NCBI RefSeq assembly: GCF_003311635.1
Contig: NZ_QEXL01000001.1
Location: forward strand, 1-64,000
Direction: 5' to 3'
Source of the DNA: Novacetimonas cocois
GTDB taxonomy: Bacteria; Pseudomonadota; Alphaproteobacteria; Acetobacterales; Acetobacteraceae
DNA length: 64,000 bases
Within the stretch, counting starts at the first letter, position 1. The number at the start of each line of letters is the position of its first letter. The notes beneath the pieces were generated by a model. That model saw only the letters and a list, made by a program, of their open reading frames with translations, did no database searches and had not been told where the DNA came from. This document shows, piece by piece, positions 34,744 to 43,246 of the stretch. A program made the translations under genes and the position numbers.

Positions 34744-35691
34744 ATGGCAGACAACAAAAAGGCAACCGTTCGCAAGGGACGGCGCACGGCGGAAACCGCC
34801 AGGGCATCGGCCGGCGGCACCGCCCGTCGCACCACGGCATCGCGCAAGCGCGCGCCAGCCGTGGAAGAGGCTGAGGCGCCCGTGGAAAAAGTGGCAAAGA
34901 AAGCCACGGCTTCGAAAAAACGCGTGACGCGCGCGAAGAAATCCGAAACCCCTGTGAAGGTCGATCCGGTTCAGGTCGAACTGATCGAAGAGGTGGTGGA
35001 AGTCGTCCCCGTCCCGGCGCGCAGGGGACGTCGCAAGGCTGCCGCGGTTGCGGAACCTGTTGCGAAACCGCCCGTGGAAAAGAAAACCACCACGCGCCGC
35101 AAGCGCGCGGCCGCAGCCCCGGCCCCGGTGGCGGAAGCATCAGCCCCGGTGAAGACGCGCCGCCGTCGCGCGGCGGCCGTGGCGCCGGAACCGGTTGAAG
35201 AACCTGTTGCCGCCCCCGTCAGGAAGACCCGTAAACGCAGCGCCGCCGCCGCAGTGCCCGAGCCGGTGAAGGAAGCCGTCAGGGCCAAGGCCCCGGCACG
35301 TCGTACCCGCAAGGCCAAGGCCCCGGTCGAAGCCGTTGTTGTTGAAGAGGTCGTCGAAACCCCGGCGCGCAAGCGCGTGGCGCGCGCCAGAAAGCCCGTG
35401 GCGGAGAAGGTGGTGGAGGAAGTATCCCCCGCCCCCGTGCGTGTCCGCGCGACCGCGCGCCGCAAGAAGGCAGTTGCCGAAGAAGTGAACAGGGCCGATG
35501 CCCCGGCGCGTAAGCCAGCAAAGTCCAGGGCGGCTCCGCCCCGGACGGCACCGAAAAAGGCCGCTCCCGCCAAGGCCGCCGAGCGTGCGCCGAAAGTTAA
35601 GCGTTCCGCCGTGGAAGCGTGGCGTGAAGCGCGTGCCCTGCGCAAGCAGGCGCGTCTGGACCGTCTGGCCGCGCAGCGCAAGGACAAGTAA
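34744..35691 (+). CDS. Histone-H1-like Lys/Ala/Pro/Arg-rich protein
   Basis: 315 aa, almost entirely low-complexity. Basic blocks such as RRGRRKAAA, KTTTRRKRAAAA, KTRRRRAAA and RKTRKRSAAAA alternate with acidic/proline blocks such as PVEEPVA, PEPVKEAV and VVEEVVETPA, with a period of roughly 30-35 residues. The C-terminal segment (about 280-315, SAVEAWREARALRKQARLD) is a likely helix. No HU or AAA domain is present. Proteins like this bind DNA or RNA non-specifically and compact the nucleoid. The ATG at 34744 follows GGGTGGAG. Monocistronic, with terminators directly behind it. Confidence 0.8.
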   Translation: MADNKKATVRKGRRTAETARASAGGTARRTTASRKRAPAVEEAEAPVEKVAKKATASKKRVTRAKKSETPVKVDPVQVELIEEVVEVVPVPARRGRRKAAAVAEPVAKPPVEKKTTTRRKRAAAAPAPVAEASAPVKTRRRRAAAVAPEPVEEPVAAPVRKTRKRSAAAAVPEPVKEAVRAKAPARRTRKAKAPVEAVVVEEVVETPARKRVARARKPVAEKVVEEVSPAPVRVRATARRKKAVAEEVNRADAPARKPAKSRAAPPRTAPKKAAPAKAAERAPKVKRSAVEAWREARALRKQARLDRLAAQRKDK

Positions 35692-35715
35692 TACGGCCCC
35701 ATGCCGGGGCGTATT
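35690..35715 (+). terminator. Terminator overlapping the histone-like gene stop
   Basis: The arms AATAC-GCCCC and GGGGC-GTATT, with one bulged G and a 5-base loop, begin at the stop codon itself. TTT follows within the second arm. A second, stronger hairpin lies 60 bases on. Confidence 0.6.
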
Positions 35716-35774
35716 TGGTGGCGCGCGATCCCGTCAGGGAAAGCCCGCGCGTCGTCCAGGCCCGTCCATTGATG

Positions 35775-35806
35775 CGACCCGCCTTCGTGGCGGGTCGTTT
35801 CATTTT
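35775..35806 (+). terminator. Rho-independent terminator upstream of the dehydrogenase operon
   Basis: CGACCCGCC-TTCGT-GGCGGGTCG is a perfect 9-bp stem followed by TTTCATTTTC. It separates the histone-like gene from the FAD dehydrogenase operon. Confidence 0.75.
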
Positions 35807-35925
35807 CGGGACAGGTGGTTCAGGATGGTAAAATCATCCACCGGGCCGCATCCGGGCAGGCGGCAGTCATGCCACCGTCCGGGTGATGCCATTATGCATT
35901 GTAATGATGGAGACATGACATCCCG

Positions 35926-36621
35926 ATGAACAGATCGCATGCCGTCCCCTCCCGTCGCACATTCATGCAGGTAATGGCGGGTGCCTCGGCCCTTGTCGCG
36001 ACGCCCGGCGTCGTGGTGCGCGGGCACGCGGCGCCATCGGCCCCGCCCCATACGCCCGTGTTTTTCAATGATGCCGAATGGAAATTCCTGAACGCGGCGT
36101 GCGCGCGCCTGATTCCCGGCGATGCGCTGGGGCCTGATGCGGTCGCGCTTGGCGTGCCGCGTTTCATCGACCTGCAGATGGATACGCCCTATGGCCGGGG
36201 ACAGCTGTGGTACATGCATGAACCGTTTGTCGAGGGGCCGGCAAACCTTGGATACCAGTTGCCTCATGCGCCGTGCGAACTCTATCGCCGGGGGATCGCC
36301 GGTGCCAATGCATGGTGTCTGCATCACGAAGGATCGGATTTTGCCGGCCTGCCCGCCGCGCGTCAGGATGAAATCCTGACGATGATGGAAAAGGGGGAAA
36401 TGGCGTTTGACGATATTCCGTCGGATATGTTTTTCGAACAGTTGCTGTCCAATACAATGGAAGGTGCGTTTGCCGATCCGGTGCATGGCGGCAATGTCGG
36501 GCTGAAATCGTGGACCATGATCGGCTTTCCCGGCGCACGGGCCGACTTCATGGACTGGGTGGATCAGTACGGGGTGACATACCCGCTGGGCAGTGTTTCA
36601 ATTTCCGGGGAAACCGCCTGA
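35926..36621 (+). CDS. Membrane-bound FAD dehydrogenase, small (gamma) subunit
   Basis: 231 aa with a twin-arginine signal (SRRTFMQVMAGASALVATPG, residues 9-28). The mature domain (FFNDAEWKFLNAACARLIPGD, GVPRFIDLQMD, LPHAPCELYRRGI) is of the gluconate 2-dehydrogenase subunit 3 family. It escorts the flavoprotein through the Tat system and stays as the small subunit in the periplasm. First gene of a three-gene operon; its stop lies one base before the ATG of the large subunit. Confidence 0.93.
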   Translation: MNRSHAVPSRRTFMQVMAGASALVATPGVVVRGHAAPSAPPHTPVFFNDAEWKFLNAACARLIPGDALGPDAVALGVPRFIDLQMDTPYGRGQLWYMHEPFVEGPANLGYQLPHAPCELYRRGIAGANAWCLHHEGSDFAGLPAARQDEILTMMEKGEMAFDDIPSDMFFEQLLSNTMEGAFADPVHGGNVGLKSWTMIGFPGARADFMDWVDQYGVTYPLGSVSISGETA

Positions 36622-36622
36622 C

Positions 36623-38407
36623 ATGGATGCAACGCGACTGAAACCTGTTGATGTTGTCGTCATCGGTGGCGGCTGGGCCGGTTCGATCATGGCCAAGGAA
36701 ATGACCGAGGCGGGACAGAAAGTTGTCATGCTGGAACGCGGTCCCGACCGCAGCACCGCCGTCGAGGGGGCCTATCCCGGTTCCATTGACGAACTGGAGG
36801 GCAACTATCGTTACCGCCTGTTCCAGGATCTTTCGAAAAATACCGTTACAATCAGGAACAATATGCACCAGCGCGCCCTGCCGTACCGGCGCATGGCCGC
36901 GTTCCTGCCGGGCGAGGGCGTGGGCGGCGCGGGACTGCACTGGTCCGGCGTGCATTTCCGCATGCCCCCCGATGACCTGATCCTGCGTTCGAAGGTGATC
37001 GAACGATATGGAAAATCCTTTATTCCCGAAGGCATGAACCTTCAGGATTACGGCGTCACCTATGACGAACTCGAACCGTTTTTCGATCGCGCGGAAAAGG
37101 TGTTCGGCACGTCGGGCGAACCTTACATGATCAACGGTCAGGTCGTGGGAAAGGGAAATGTCTTTTCCCCGTCACGTTCGCAGCCGTTCCCGCTGCCCGC
37201 GCTCAAGGATGTCTATACCGCGCACCTGTTTCGCAAGGCCGCGACCGAGGCGGGATTCCATCCCTATTCCCTGCCTGCGGCCAATGCGTCGGCCCAGTAC
37301 ACCAATCCCTATGGCGCGCAGATGGGGCCATGCAATTTCTGTGGATATTGCAGCGGTTATGCCTGTTACATGTATTCCAAGGCATCGCCGAACGTGAACA
37401 TCCTGCCGGTCCTGCGGCGTGACCCGCTGTTTGAACTGCGCACGCATGCCCATGTGCTGCGCGTCGAAATGGACAGCACGAAAACCCGCGCCACCGGCGT
37501 GACATATGTTGACCGGGACGGACGGACCTGGACGCAGCCCGCCGAACTGGTGATCATCAGCGCGTTCCAGTTCCACAATGTCCGGCTGATGCTGCTGTCG
37601 GGCATTGGCAAACCTTATGATCCTGTCGCGAACGAAGGGGTCGTGGGACGGAACTTCGTCTATCAGAACGTCACGACCAGCTTTGTCTGGCTTAACAAAA
37701 ATATCGAGACCGAACAGTTCGTCGGGACAGGTGGCGGCGGCGTCGCCTTTGACGATTTCAACAGCGAAAATTTCGATCATGGGCCGCTGGGCTTTGTCGG
37801 GGGATCACCGGTCTGGGTGAACCAGGCGGGGGTCAAGGCCATTGCCGCCGCGCAGGCGGGTGGCCCGCCCGGCACGCCGCGCTGGGGCAGCGCGTGGAAA
37901 AAGGGGATGGTCGATACCTATCGCCATTCCCTGCGGATCGACGCGCATGGGGCAAACATGGCCTATCGCGATGTCTTCCTCGATCTCGACCCGACATGGA
38001 AGGACGCCTATGGCCTGCCGCTCCTGCGCATGACGTTTGACTGGAAAGACAACGATATCCGGATGAACCGTTACGTCGTCGATCGCATCGGGGAGGTCGC
38101 GCGTGCCATGGACGCGCGGCAGGTGCAGCTGACAAAGCGGGAATTCGGCGTGCCGTTCGATACGCGAAAATACCAGACAACCCATCTTGGCGGGGGCGCG
38201 GTAATGGGCACCGATCCCACCACCAGCGCGCTGAACCGGTATCTGCAGTCATGGGACGTGCCGAACGTCTTCGTCATTGGCGCGAACGCCTTTCCCCAGG
38301 GGACGGGATATAACCCGACCGGAATGGTCGCGGCCCTTGCCTACTGGTCGGCATATCATATCCGCCAGACCTATCTGAAAAATCCCGGCCCGCTGGTGTC
38401 CCTGTGA
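36623..38407 (+). CDS. Membrane-bound FAD dehydrogenase, GMC-family large subunit
   Basis: 594 aa. An N-terminal FAD Rossmann motif (VVVIGGGWAGSIMAKEM) is at about 10-26. A cysteine cluster C237-C240-C243-C248 (PCNFCGYCSGYAC) could carry the iron-sulfur cluster known from related FAD glucose/gluconate dehydrogenases. The C-terminal GMC half ends in NPTGMVAALAYWSAYHI with the cofactor-binding region. It oxidises a sugar or sugar acid in the periplasm (gluconate, 2-ketogluconate, sorbitol or similar) and passes electrons to the cytochrome subunit. Its stop overlaps the next gene (GTGA). It has no own signal, as expected for hitch-hiker Tat export. The substrate is undecided. Confidence 0.92.
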   Translation: MDATRLKPVDVVVIGGGWAGSIMAKEMTEAGQKVVMLERGPDRSTAVEGAYPGSIDELEGNYRYRLFQDLSKNTVTIRNNMHQRALPYRRMAAFLPGEGVGGAGLHWSGVHFRMPPDDLILRSKVIERYGKSFIPEGMNLQDYGVTYDELEPFFDRAEKVFGTSGEPYMINGQVVGKGNVFSPSRSQPFPLPALKDVYTAHLFRKAATEAGFHPYSLPAANASAQYTNPYGAQMGPCNFCGYCSGYACYMYSKASPNVNILPVLRRDPLFELRTHAHVLRVEMDSTKTRATGVTYVDRDGRTWTQPAELVIISAFQFHNVRLMLLSGIGKPYDPVANEGVVGRNFVYQNVTTSFVWLNKNIETEQFVGTGGGGVAFDDFNSENFDHGPLGFVGGSPVWVNQAGVKAIAAAQAGGPPGTPRWGSAWKKGMVDTYRHSLRIDAHGANMAYRDVFLDLDPTWKDAYGLPLLRMTFDWKDNDIRMNRYVVDRIGEVARAMDARQVQLTKREFGVPFDTRKYQTTHLGGGAVMGTDPTTSALNRYLQSWDVPNVFVIGANAFPQGTGYNPTGMVAALAYWSAYHIRQTYLKNPGPLVSL

Positions 38408-39747
38408 GGGGGCGGCACGTCATCGGCCTGCTTGCCGGGTTTGCCGGATGGGGGCTGCACGCGGCATCCGCCGAACCGGCGCGCGATGAACGGGCGGAAA
38501 TCGCGGCGGGGGAATATGTCGCCCGTGCCGCCGATTGCGGCGCGTGCCATACCCTGCCGGGGCATGCGCCTTTTTCCGGGGGGCTGGCGTTCCACCTGCC
38601 AATGGGCACGATCCGTTCCACCAACATAACACCCGACCCGAAGGCAGGCATCGGCAGCTATAGCGAGGCGGAATTCGCCCGCGCGGTGCGTCAGGGCATA
38701 CGGCGCGACGGGGCGACGCTGTATCCCGCCATGCCCTATCCGTCCTATGCGCGCATGACGGATGCGGATGTCCATGCGCTGTATGTCTATTTCATGAAAG
38801 GCGTTACCCCCGTCGCAACACCGGTCGCGCCCAATGACATCGTATGGCCGCTTTCGATGCGCTGGCCGCTGGTGGCATGGCGGATGATGTTCGTCCCGTC
38901 GGAGGACCAGGCAGGTCAGCAGGTCCGGCGCGCTTTTGCCGATCCGCAGCTGGCGCGCGGGGCATACCTGGTGGAAGGGCCGGGCCATTGCGGGGCGTGC
39001 CATACGCCGCGTGGCATCGCGATGCAGGAAAAGGCCCTGACGGCGGCGGACGGGCCGCTGTTCCTGTCGGGTGGCGGCACGGTTGACGGCTGGAACCCCG
39101 TCAGCCTGCGGGGGGAGGCACGCGTCGGGCTGGGCCGGTGGAGCGAGGATGACATCGTCACCTTCCTGCGCACCGGGCGCGTGACGCATGCGGCAGCGTT
39201 TGGCGGCATGACCGACGCCATCAGGCACGGGACGCAGCACATGACGGAAGAGGACCTGCGTGCGATCGCTCATTACCTGAAATCCCTGCCCCCCGCGCGG
39301 GCGGAGCAGGCGACGTGGCAGTATGACGCGGTAACCGGCCGCGCCCTGCATGCGGGGGACCTGTCGGCGCGTGGCGCGCGGGCCTATGTCGACAGCTGTG
39401 CCGCCTGTCACCGCACCGACGGGCATGGATATCCTACGACCTTTCCCCCGCTTGCGGGCAATCCGGTGGTCATGGATGCCTCCGCCACGTCGCTGATCCG
39501 CATCGTGCTGACCGGCAGCGTGCTGCACGCCACCCATCAGGCGCCGTCTTCCTTCGTCATGCCCGGCTTTGCCGCGCGGATGGACGACCGGACGGTGGCC
39601 GATGTGGTGAGCTTCATCCGGCAGTCATGGGGCAACGCGGCGCAACCCGTCAGCGCGTCGGACGTGGCGGCGGTGCGACGTTCGATACAGGAAGCCACGC
39701 AGGGGCAGGAGGACGCGACGTCTTCCGCGCGTCAGCCCCTGAACTGA
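38404..39747 (+). CDS. Membrane-bound FAD dehydrogenase, triheme cytochrome c subunit
   Basis: 447 aa starting at GTG overlapping the previous TGA. A Sec signal peptide (residues 1-23, cleavage near AASA) precedes three c-type heme sites: CGACH at 45-49, CGACH at 196-200 and CAACH at 332-336. The spacing and length match the cytochrome subunit of acetic-acid-bacterial alcohol, gluconate and sorbitol dehydrogenases, which delivers electrons to ubiquinone in the inner membrane. The polar C-terminal 35 residues lack a clear membrane anchor helix, so membrane attachment may be by an amphipathic helix. Confidence 0.93.
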   Translation: MRGRHVIGLLAGFAGWGLHAASAEPARDERAEIAAGEYVARAADCGACHTLPGHAPFSGGLAFHLPMGTIRSTNITPDPKAGIGSYSEAEFARAVRQGIRRDGATLYPAMPYPSYARMTDADVHALYVYFMKGVTPVATPVAPNDIVWPLSMRWPLVAWRMMFVPSEDQAGQQVRRAFADPQLARGAYLVEGPGHCGACHTPRGIAMQEKALTAADGPLFLSGGGTVDGWNPVSLRGEARVGLGRWSEDDIVTFLRTGRVTHAAAFGGMTDAIRHGTQHMTEEDLRAIAHYLKSLPPARAEQATWQYDAVTGRALHAGDLSARGARAYVDSCAACHRTDGHGYPTTFPPLAGNPVVMDASATSLIRIVLTGSVLHATHQAPSSFVMPGFAARMDDRTVADVVSFIRQSWGNAAQPVSASDVAAVRRSIQEATQGQEDATSSARQPLN

Positions 39748-39839
39748 ATGTGAAGGAATGGCGGGCGATCTGGCGGCCACGGGGTGGTTGTCCATCCCGT
39801 CATGCTTCTTCACTGTAGGCAGCAAGGGAGGGTACGGTC

Positions 39840-41051
39840 ATGAAACGTCGTTCATTACTGGGCGCGGCAGTTCCCGTGGGGGTCGCGGCCCTTGCCATGG
39901 CGGGCGCAGGACAGGCGGCCCGTGCCGCGCCGGCCGCCACGGGCCGGATGAACCGTGATTATGGCCTCAATTCCGCGGGGCCCTTTGAAATCGTGGCCCG
40001 TTTCGACGGTCCCGGCCCGTCGGGCATCGCGGTCACGCCGGGACGGCGGATTTTTGTCGGCTTTCCCCGCCATGCCATCAACCATGCCGGCGTGACGCTT
40101 GCCGAACTGCGCGCCGACGGGCTGCATGCCTATCCCGATACGCAATGGAGCATGCCCTCGGACCGGCCGCCGCAGCAGCGCCTGATGTCGGTACACGGCA
40201 TGACGACCGATACGCGCGGGCGGCTGTGGTGCATTGACGACGGCAAGCTGGCGGGACAGTCGCTGGCCCCCGGCGCGGCGAAGGTGATCGGCATCGATCC
40301 CGAAAAAAACACCATATTTGCCAATATCGTGCTGCGCCCCGGCATCGTCCTGCCGGACAGTCATATGAACGACCTGCGCGTTGACCTGACGCACGGGGCG
40401 GCGGGCACCGTCTATGTCACGGATTCATCGTTCGGCCTGTCGCCCGCGCTTGTGGTGGTCGATATCGCCACCGGACGGCAGCGCCGGGTGCTGGCGACCC
40501 ATCCCGCCGCCCAGGCGGAACGCGGGTTCATGGCGGTGGTGGAGGGACGGCCGCTGGTCTTCGATCCCCCCCGGCACAAGCCGGGCTTCGTCTGGGGCGG
40601 AATAGATGGGATCACCCTATCGCCCGACAGCCGCACGCTGTATTTCTGTCCCCTGACCAGCCGGCGCCTGTACAGCATCCCGACCGCCGTGCTGTCGGAC
40701 TTTTCCACGACGGAGGCGCAACTGGCGCAGGCCGTGCGTGACGAAGGCGAAAAAGGCGTGGCCGATGGGCTTGCCACCGATGGGCAGGGACGCATTTACA
40801 CCACCAATTTCGAACATGACGCCATTTTCCGCCGTAACGTGGACGGGTCTTTCGACACCATGGTGCGCGACCCACGCGTCCTGTCCCCGGACGGGATTTT
40901 TGTCGATGGCAATGATGTCTATTGCACGTTGGGACAATGGAACCGCCTTGGTGGGCTGAATGGCGGGCATGACCTGCGGGTGCCCCCCTATTACCTGATC
41001 CGCTTTCCCGCCGATCCCCCCGACGCCGTGGACGCGCTGCATGTGAAATAG
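39840..41051 (+). CDS. Periplasmic beta-propeller protein, MRJP/yellow-SMP-30 type
   Basis: 403 aa with an export signal containing KRRSLLGAA (Tat-like) and an Ala-rich h-region to about residue 29. The body follows the major-royal-jelly/yellow and SMP-30 propeller pattern: IAVTPGRRIFVGFPRH, RLWCIDDG, HMNDLRVDLTHG with TVYVTDSS, WGGIDGITLSPDSRTLYFCPL, and GLATDGQGRIYTTNFEHDAI. Some bacterial members are lactonase-like or act as dopachrome-tautomerase-related proteins. It lies 92 bases behind the dehydrogenase operon in the same direction, so hydrolysing the aldonolactone made there is an attractive but unproven role. Confidence 0.8.
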   Translation: MKRRSLLGAAVPVGVAALAMAGAGQAARAAPAATGRMNRDYGLNSAGPFEIVARFDGPGPSGIAVTPGRRIFVGFPRHAINHAGVTLAELRADGLHAYPDTQWSMPSDRPPQQRLMSVHGMTTDTRGRLWCIDDGKLAGQSLAPGAAKVIGIDPEKNTIFANIVLRPGIVLPDSHMNDLRVDLTHGAAGTVYVTDSSFGLSPALVVVDIATGRQRRVLATHPAAQAERGFMAVVEGRPLVFDPPRHKPGFVWGGIDGITLSPDSRTLYFCPLTSRRLYSIPTAVLSDFSTTEAQLAQAVRDEGEKGVADGLATDGQGRIYTTNFEHDAIFRRNVDGSFDTMVRDPRVLSPDGIFVDGNDVYCTLGQWNRLGGLNGGHDLRVPPYYLIRFPADPPDAVDALHVK

Positions 41052-41125
41052 GCGCATTGCAAAGACGGCGCCCGCATGTGCGCTAACTCTTTCCCTTTGG
41101 CGTGAATTGCGGCAAGAATCCCGTC

Positions 41126-42202
41126 ATGAATATTCTGTCGCGCACGATGATGCCCCTGATCCGGCGTCTTGATCCCGAGGACGCCCATCAGCTTGCCCTC
41201 AATGCCCTGCAACTGGGACTGGGAGGCGTGTCCGATCCTGCCCGGGACGATCCCGCCCTGTCGGTTCGTGCCATGGGGCTGCGTTTCCCCAACCCGATCG
41301 GCATCGCCGCGGGCTTTGACAAGAATGCGCTGGTGGTGCGTCCGCTGGCGCGCTCCGGCTTCGGCTTCGTGGAGGCGGGGACCGTCACGCCGCGTCCGCA
41401 GCCGGGCAACCCGCGCCCGCGCCTGTTCCGCCTGAACGAGGACCGGGCGATCATCAATCGCATGGGGTTCAACAATCAGGGGATTGACCGTTTTGCCGTG
41501 CGTCTGGCGCGGCTGCAGCGCGTCAGCCCGTCGGGCCGCAATTTCGGCGCGCGCGTGCCCGTGGGCGCGAACCTTGGCATCAACAAGACCGGCGCCGACC
41601 CCGAACGCGACTATCCGATGCTGGTCGGCCGCATCAAGCATTACGTCGATTACATCGTCATCAACCTGTCTTCCCCCAACACGCCCGGCCTGCGTGACCT
41701 GCTGGAGGCCTCGCGCCTGAAATCCATCCTTGATGCGATCGCGGCGGCGCATCCCGAACGGCCGCCGCTGCTGGTCAAGCTGTCGCCCGACATGGCGCGC
41801 GATGACATCCCCGCCGTGGTCGATGCCGTGATCGGGGGCGGGGCGCAGGGCCTGATCGTGACCAACACCACCATTTCGCGTCCCCGCAGCCTGCGCAGCG
41901 CCTATGCCAATGAAAGCGGCGGCCTGTCGGGACGTCCGCTGACGCCGATGGCGTGCGATACGCTGGCGCATGTGTCGCGCGCGGCGCAGGGGCGGCTGAC
42001 GCTGGTGGCGTGTGGCGGCATCGAAAGCGGGGCCGACATCGTGGAGCGCGTGCGCATGGGTGCCGACCTGGTGCAGCTTTATACCGCCTATGCCTATGAA
42101 GGACCGTCGATCCTGCCGCGGCTGAAGCACGAGACGCTGAAGGAACTGCGCCAGCAGGGGTTCGAGACGCTGTCTGATGCGAAAGGAACTGCCCTGGCAT
42201 GA
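41126..42202 (+). CDS. pyrD: Dihydroorotate dehydrogenase, class 2 (quinone)
   Basis: 358 aa from MNILSRTMM; a GTG 24 bases earlier is possible. It oxidises dihydroorotate to orotate at the membrane, passing electrons to ubiquinone through FMN. The N-terminal amphipathic helix typical of class 2 precedes FPNPIGIAAGFDKNA near 66 and GFGFVEAGTVTPRPQ. NRMGFNNQG near 115, VINLSSPNTPGLR with the catalytic serine near 183, VKLSPD, NTTISRP, and SGADIVERVRMGADLVQLYT follow. Its stop overlaps the next ATG, coupling it to the HAD hydrolase. Confidence 0.95.
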   Translation: MNILSRTMMPLIRRLDPEDAHQLALNALQLGLGGVSDPARDDPALSVRAMGLRFPNPIGIAAGFDKNALVVRPLARSGFGFVEAGTVTPRPQPGNPRPRLFRLNEDRAIINRMGFNNQGIDRFAVRLARLQRVSPSGRNFGARVPVGANLGINKTGADPERDYPMLVGRIKHYVDYIVINLSSPNTPGLRDLLEASRLKSILDAIAAAHPERPPLLVKLSPDMARDDIPAVVDAVIGGGAQGLIVTNTTISRPRSLRSAYANESGGLSGRPLTPMACDTLAHVSRAAQGRLTLVACGGIESGADIVERVRMGADLVQLYTAYAYEGPSILPRLKHETLKELRQQGFETLSDAKGTALA

Positions 42203-43077
42203 AGGAAAGCACGGGAATTGGTCCCCTTTCGGGGGATTATGACGGGTATATCGTGGATCTATGGGGCGTCATCCATAATGGCGTGGCCCCCTATCCCGGT
42301 GCCATCGACTGCCTGCGTCACCTGAAACAGGCGGGACGGCGGGTCATCCTGCTGTCGAACGCGCCGCGTCGGGCCGTGACGGTGCGCAAGGGGCTGCGGG
42401 CCATGGGCGTGACCGACGATCTGTATGAAGGGCTGATGACCAGCGGGGAATGCACGCGCCTGATGCTGCAGTCCCGCACCGATCCATGGTTCGCGGGACT
42501 GGGGCGGCGGATGCTGCACCTTGGCCCGAAAAAGGATGTGGACCTTTTCACGGGGCTGGACCTTGACGTGGTGGAGGACGCGGCACAGGCGGATTTCGTC
42601 CTGAATACCGGGCCGGATTCCGACCGTGGGGAAGAAGACATCACGCCCTACCTGCCTGTCCTGCAGGAATGCGCGGCGCATAAGCTGAAGATGATCTGCG
42701 CCAATCCCGATCAGCAGGTCATCCGTGGCAACCGTCGCCTGCTGTGCGCAGGAGCGCTGGCCAGCCGGTACGAGGAAAGTCAGGGCGGGGAGGTACGCTG
42801 GATCGGCAAGCCCCATCCGGAGGTCTATGAACGGGTGGCGCGGATGATGGACCTGCCCCTGTCGCGTATTCTTGCGGTGGGGGATTCCCTCGCGACCGAC
42901 ATGCGCGGTGCAAAGGGCGCGGGTGTCGACGGGTGCTGGGTCCTTGGCGGCATCCATCAGGAAATGCTGGGCGGAAGCTGGGAAAAGGACAGGGACGCCG
43001 ATTATGATCTGGCAGTAGAGGAAGCCCACGGCGCGGGACTGGACCCTGCGGCCTGCGTGCCGTCCTTCCGCTGGTGA
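42199..43077 (+). CDS. HAD-superfamily class IIA hydrolase (TIGR01459 type)
   Basis: 292 aa. The HAD motif I nucleophile is in YIVDLWGVIHNG (altered from DxD to DLWG at the +2 position as in this family). Motif II is LLSNAPRR, motif III/IV is IGKPHPEVYE plus VGDSLATDMRGAKGAG. The NagD-type cap is in between. This subfamily is widespread in alphaproteobacteria; the substrate is not established. It overlaps the pyrD stop by four bases (ATGA), a coupling that suggests a nucleotide-linked phosphatase role but does not prove it. Confidence 0.88.
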   Translation: MKESTGIGPLSGDYDGYIVDLWGVIHNGVAPYPGAIDCLRHLKQAGRRVILLSNAPRRAVTVRKGLRAMGVTDDLYEGLMTSGECTRLMLQSRTDPWFAGLGRRMLHLGPKKDVDLFTGLDLDVVEDAAQADFVLNTGPDSDRGEEDITPYLPVLQECAAHKLKMICANPDQQVIRGNRRLLCAGALASRYEESQGGEVRWIGKPHPEVYERVARMMDLPLSRILAVGDSLATDMRGAKGAGVDGCWVLGGIHQEMLGGSWEKDRDADYDLAVEEAHGAGLDPAACVPSFRW

Positions 43078-43117
43078 CGGGTCTGCACCACCAGCGGGCA
43101 GCCAGATGAAAGGGGCA

Positions 43118-43205
43118 GGAAGTTTCTGGTGAAGCTTTTTCAAAAAGCTTCGAAAGACGTCACCTTTTTGGAAAAAGGCGACACCCGGAAACTTTTGTCA
43201 TTTTC
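43118..43205 (+). repeat. Palindromic intergenic repeat, intact copy
   Basis: The best-preserved copy. The outer arms AAGTTTCTGG and CCGGAAACTT differ at one position. The first hairpin GAAGCTTTTT-C-AAAAAGCTTC is perfect with 10-bp arms, and the second is CCTTTTT-GG-AAAAAGG. It lies between the convergent HAD hydrolase and DUF3465 genes. Confidence 0.9.
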
Positions 43206-43246
43206 AACAGGTTGGTTTTAAACGGTTTCCTGTCCGAAAAAGTCTC

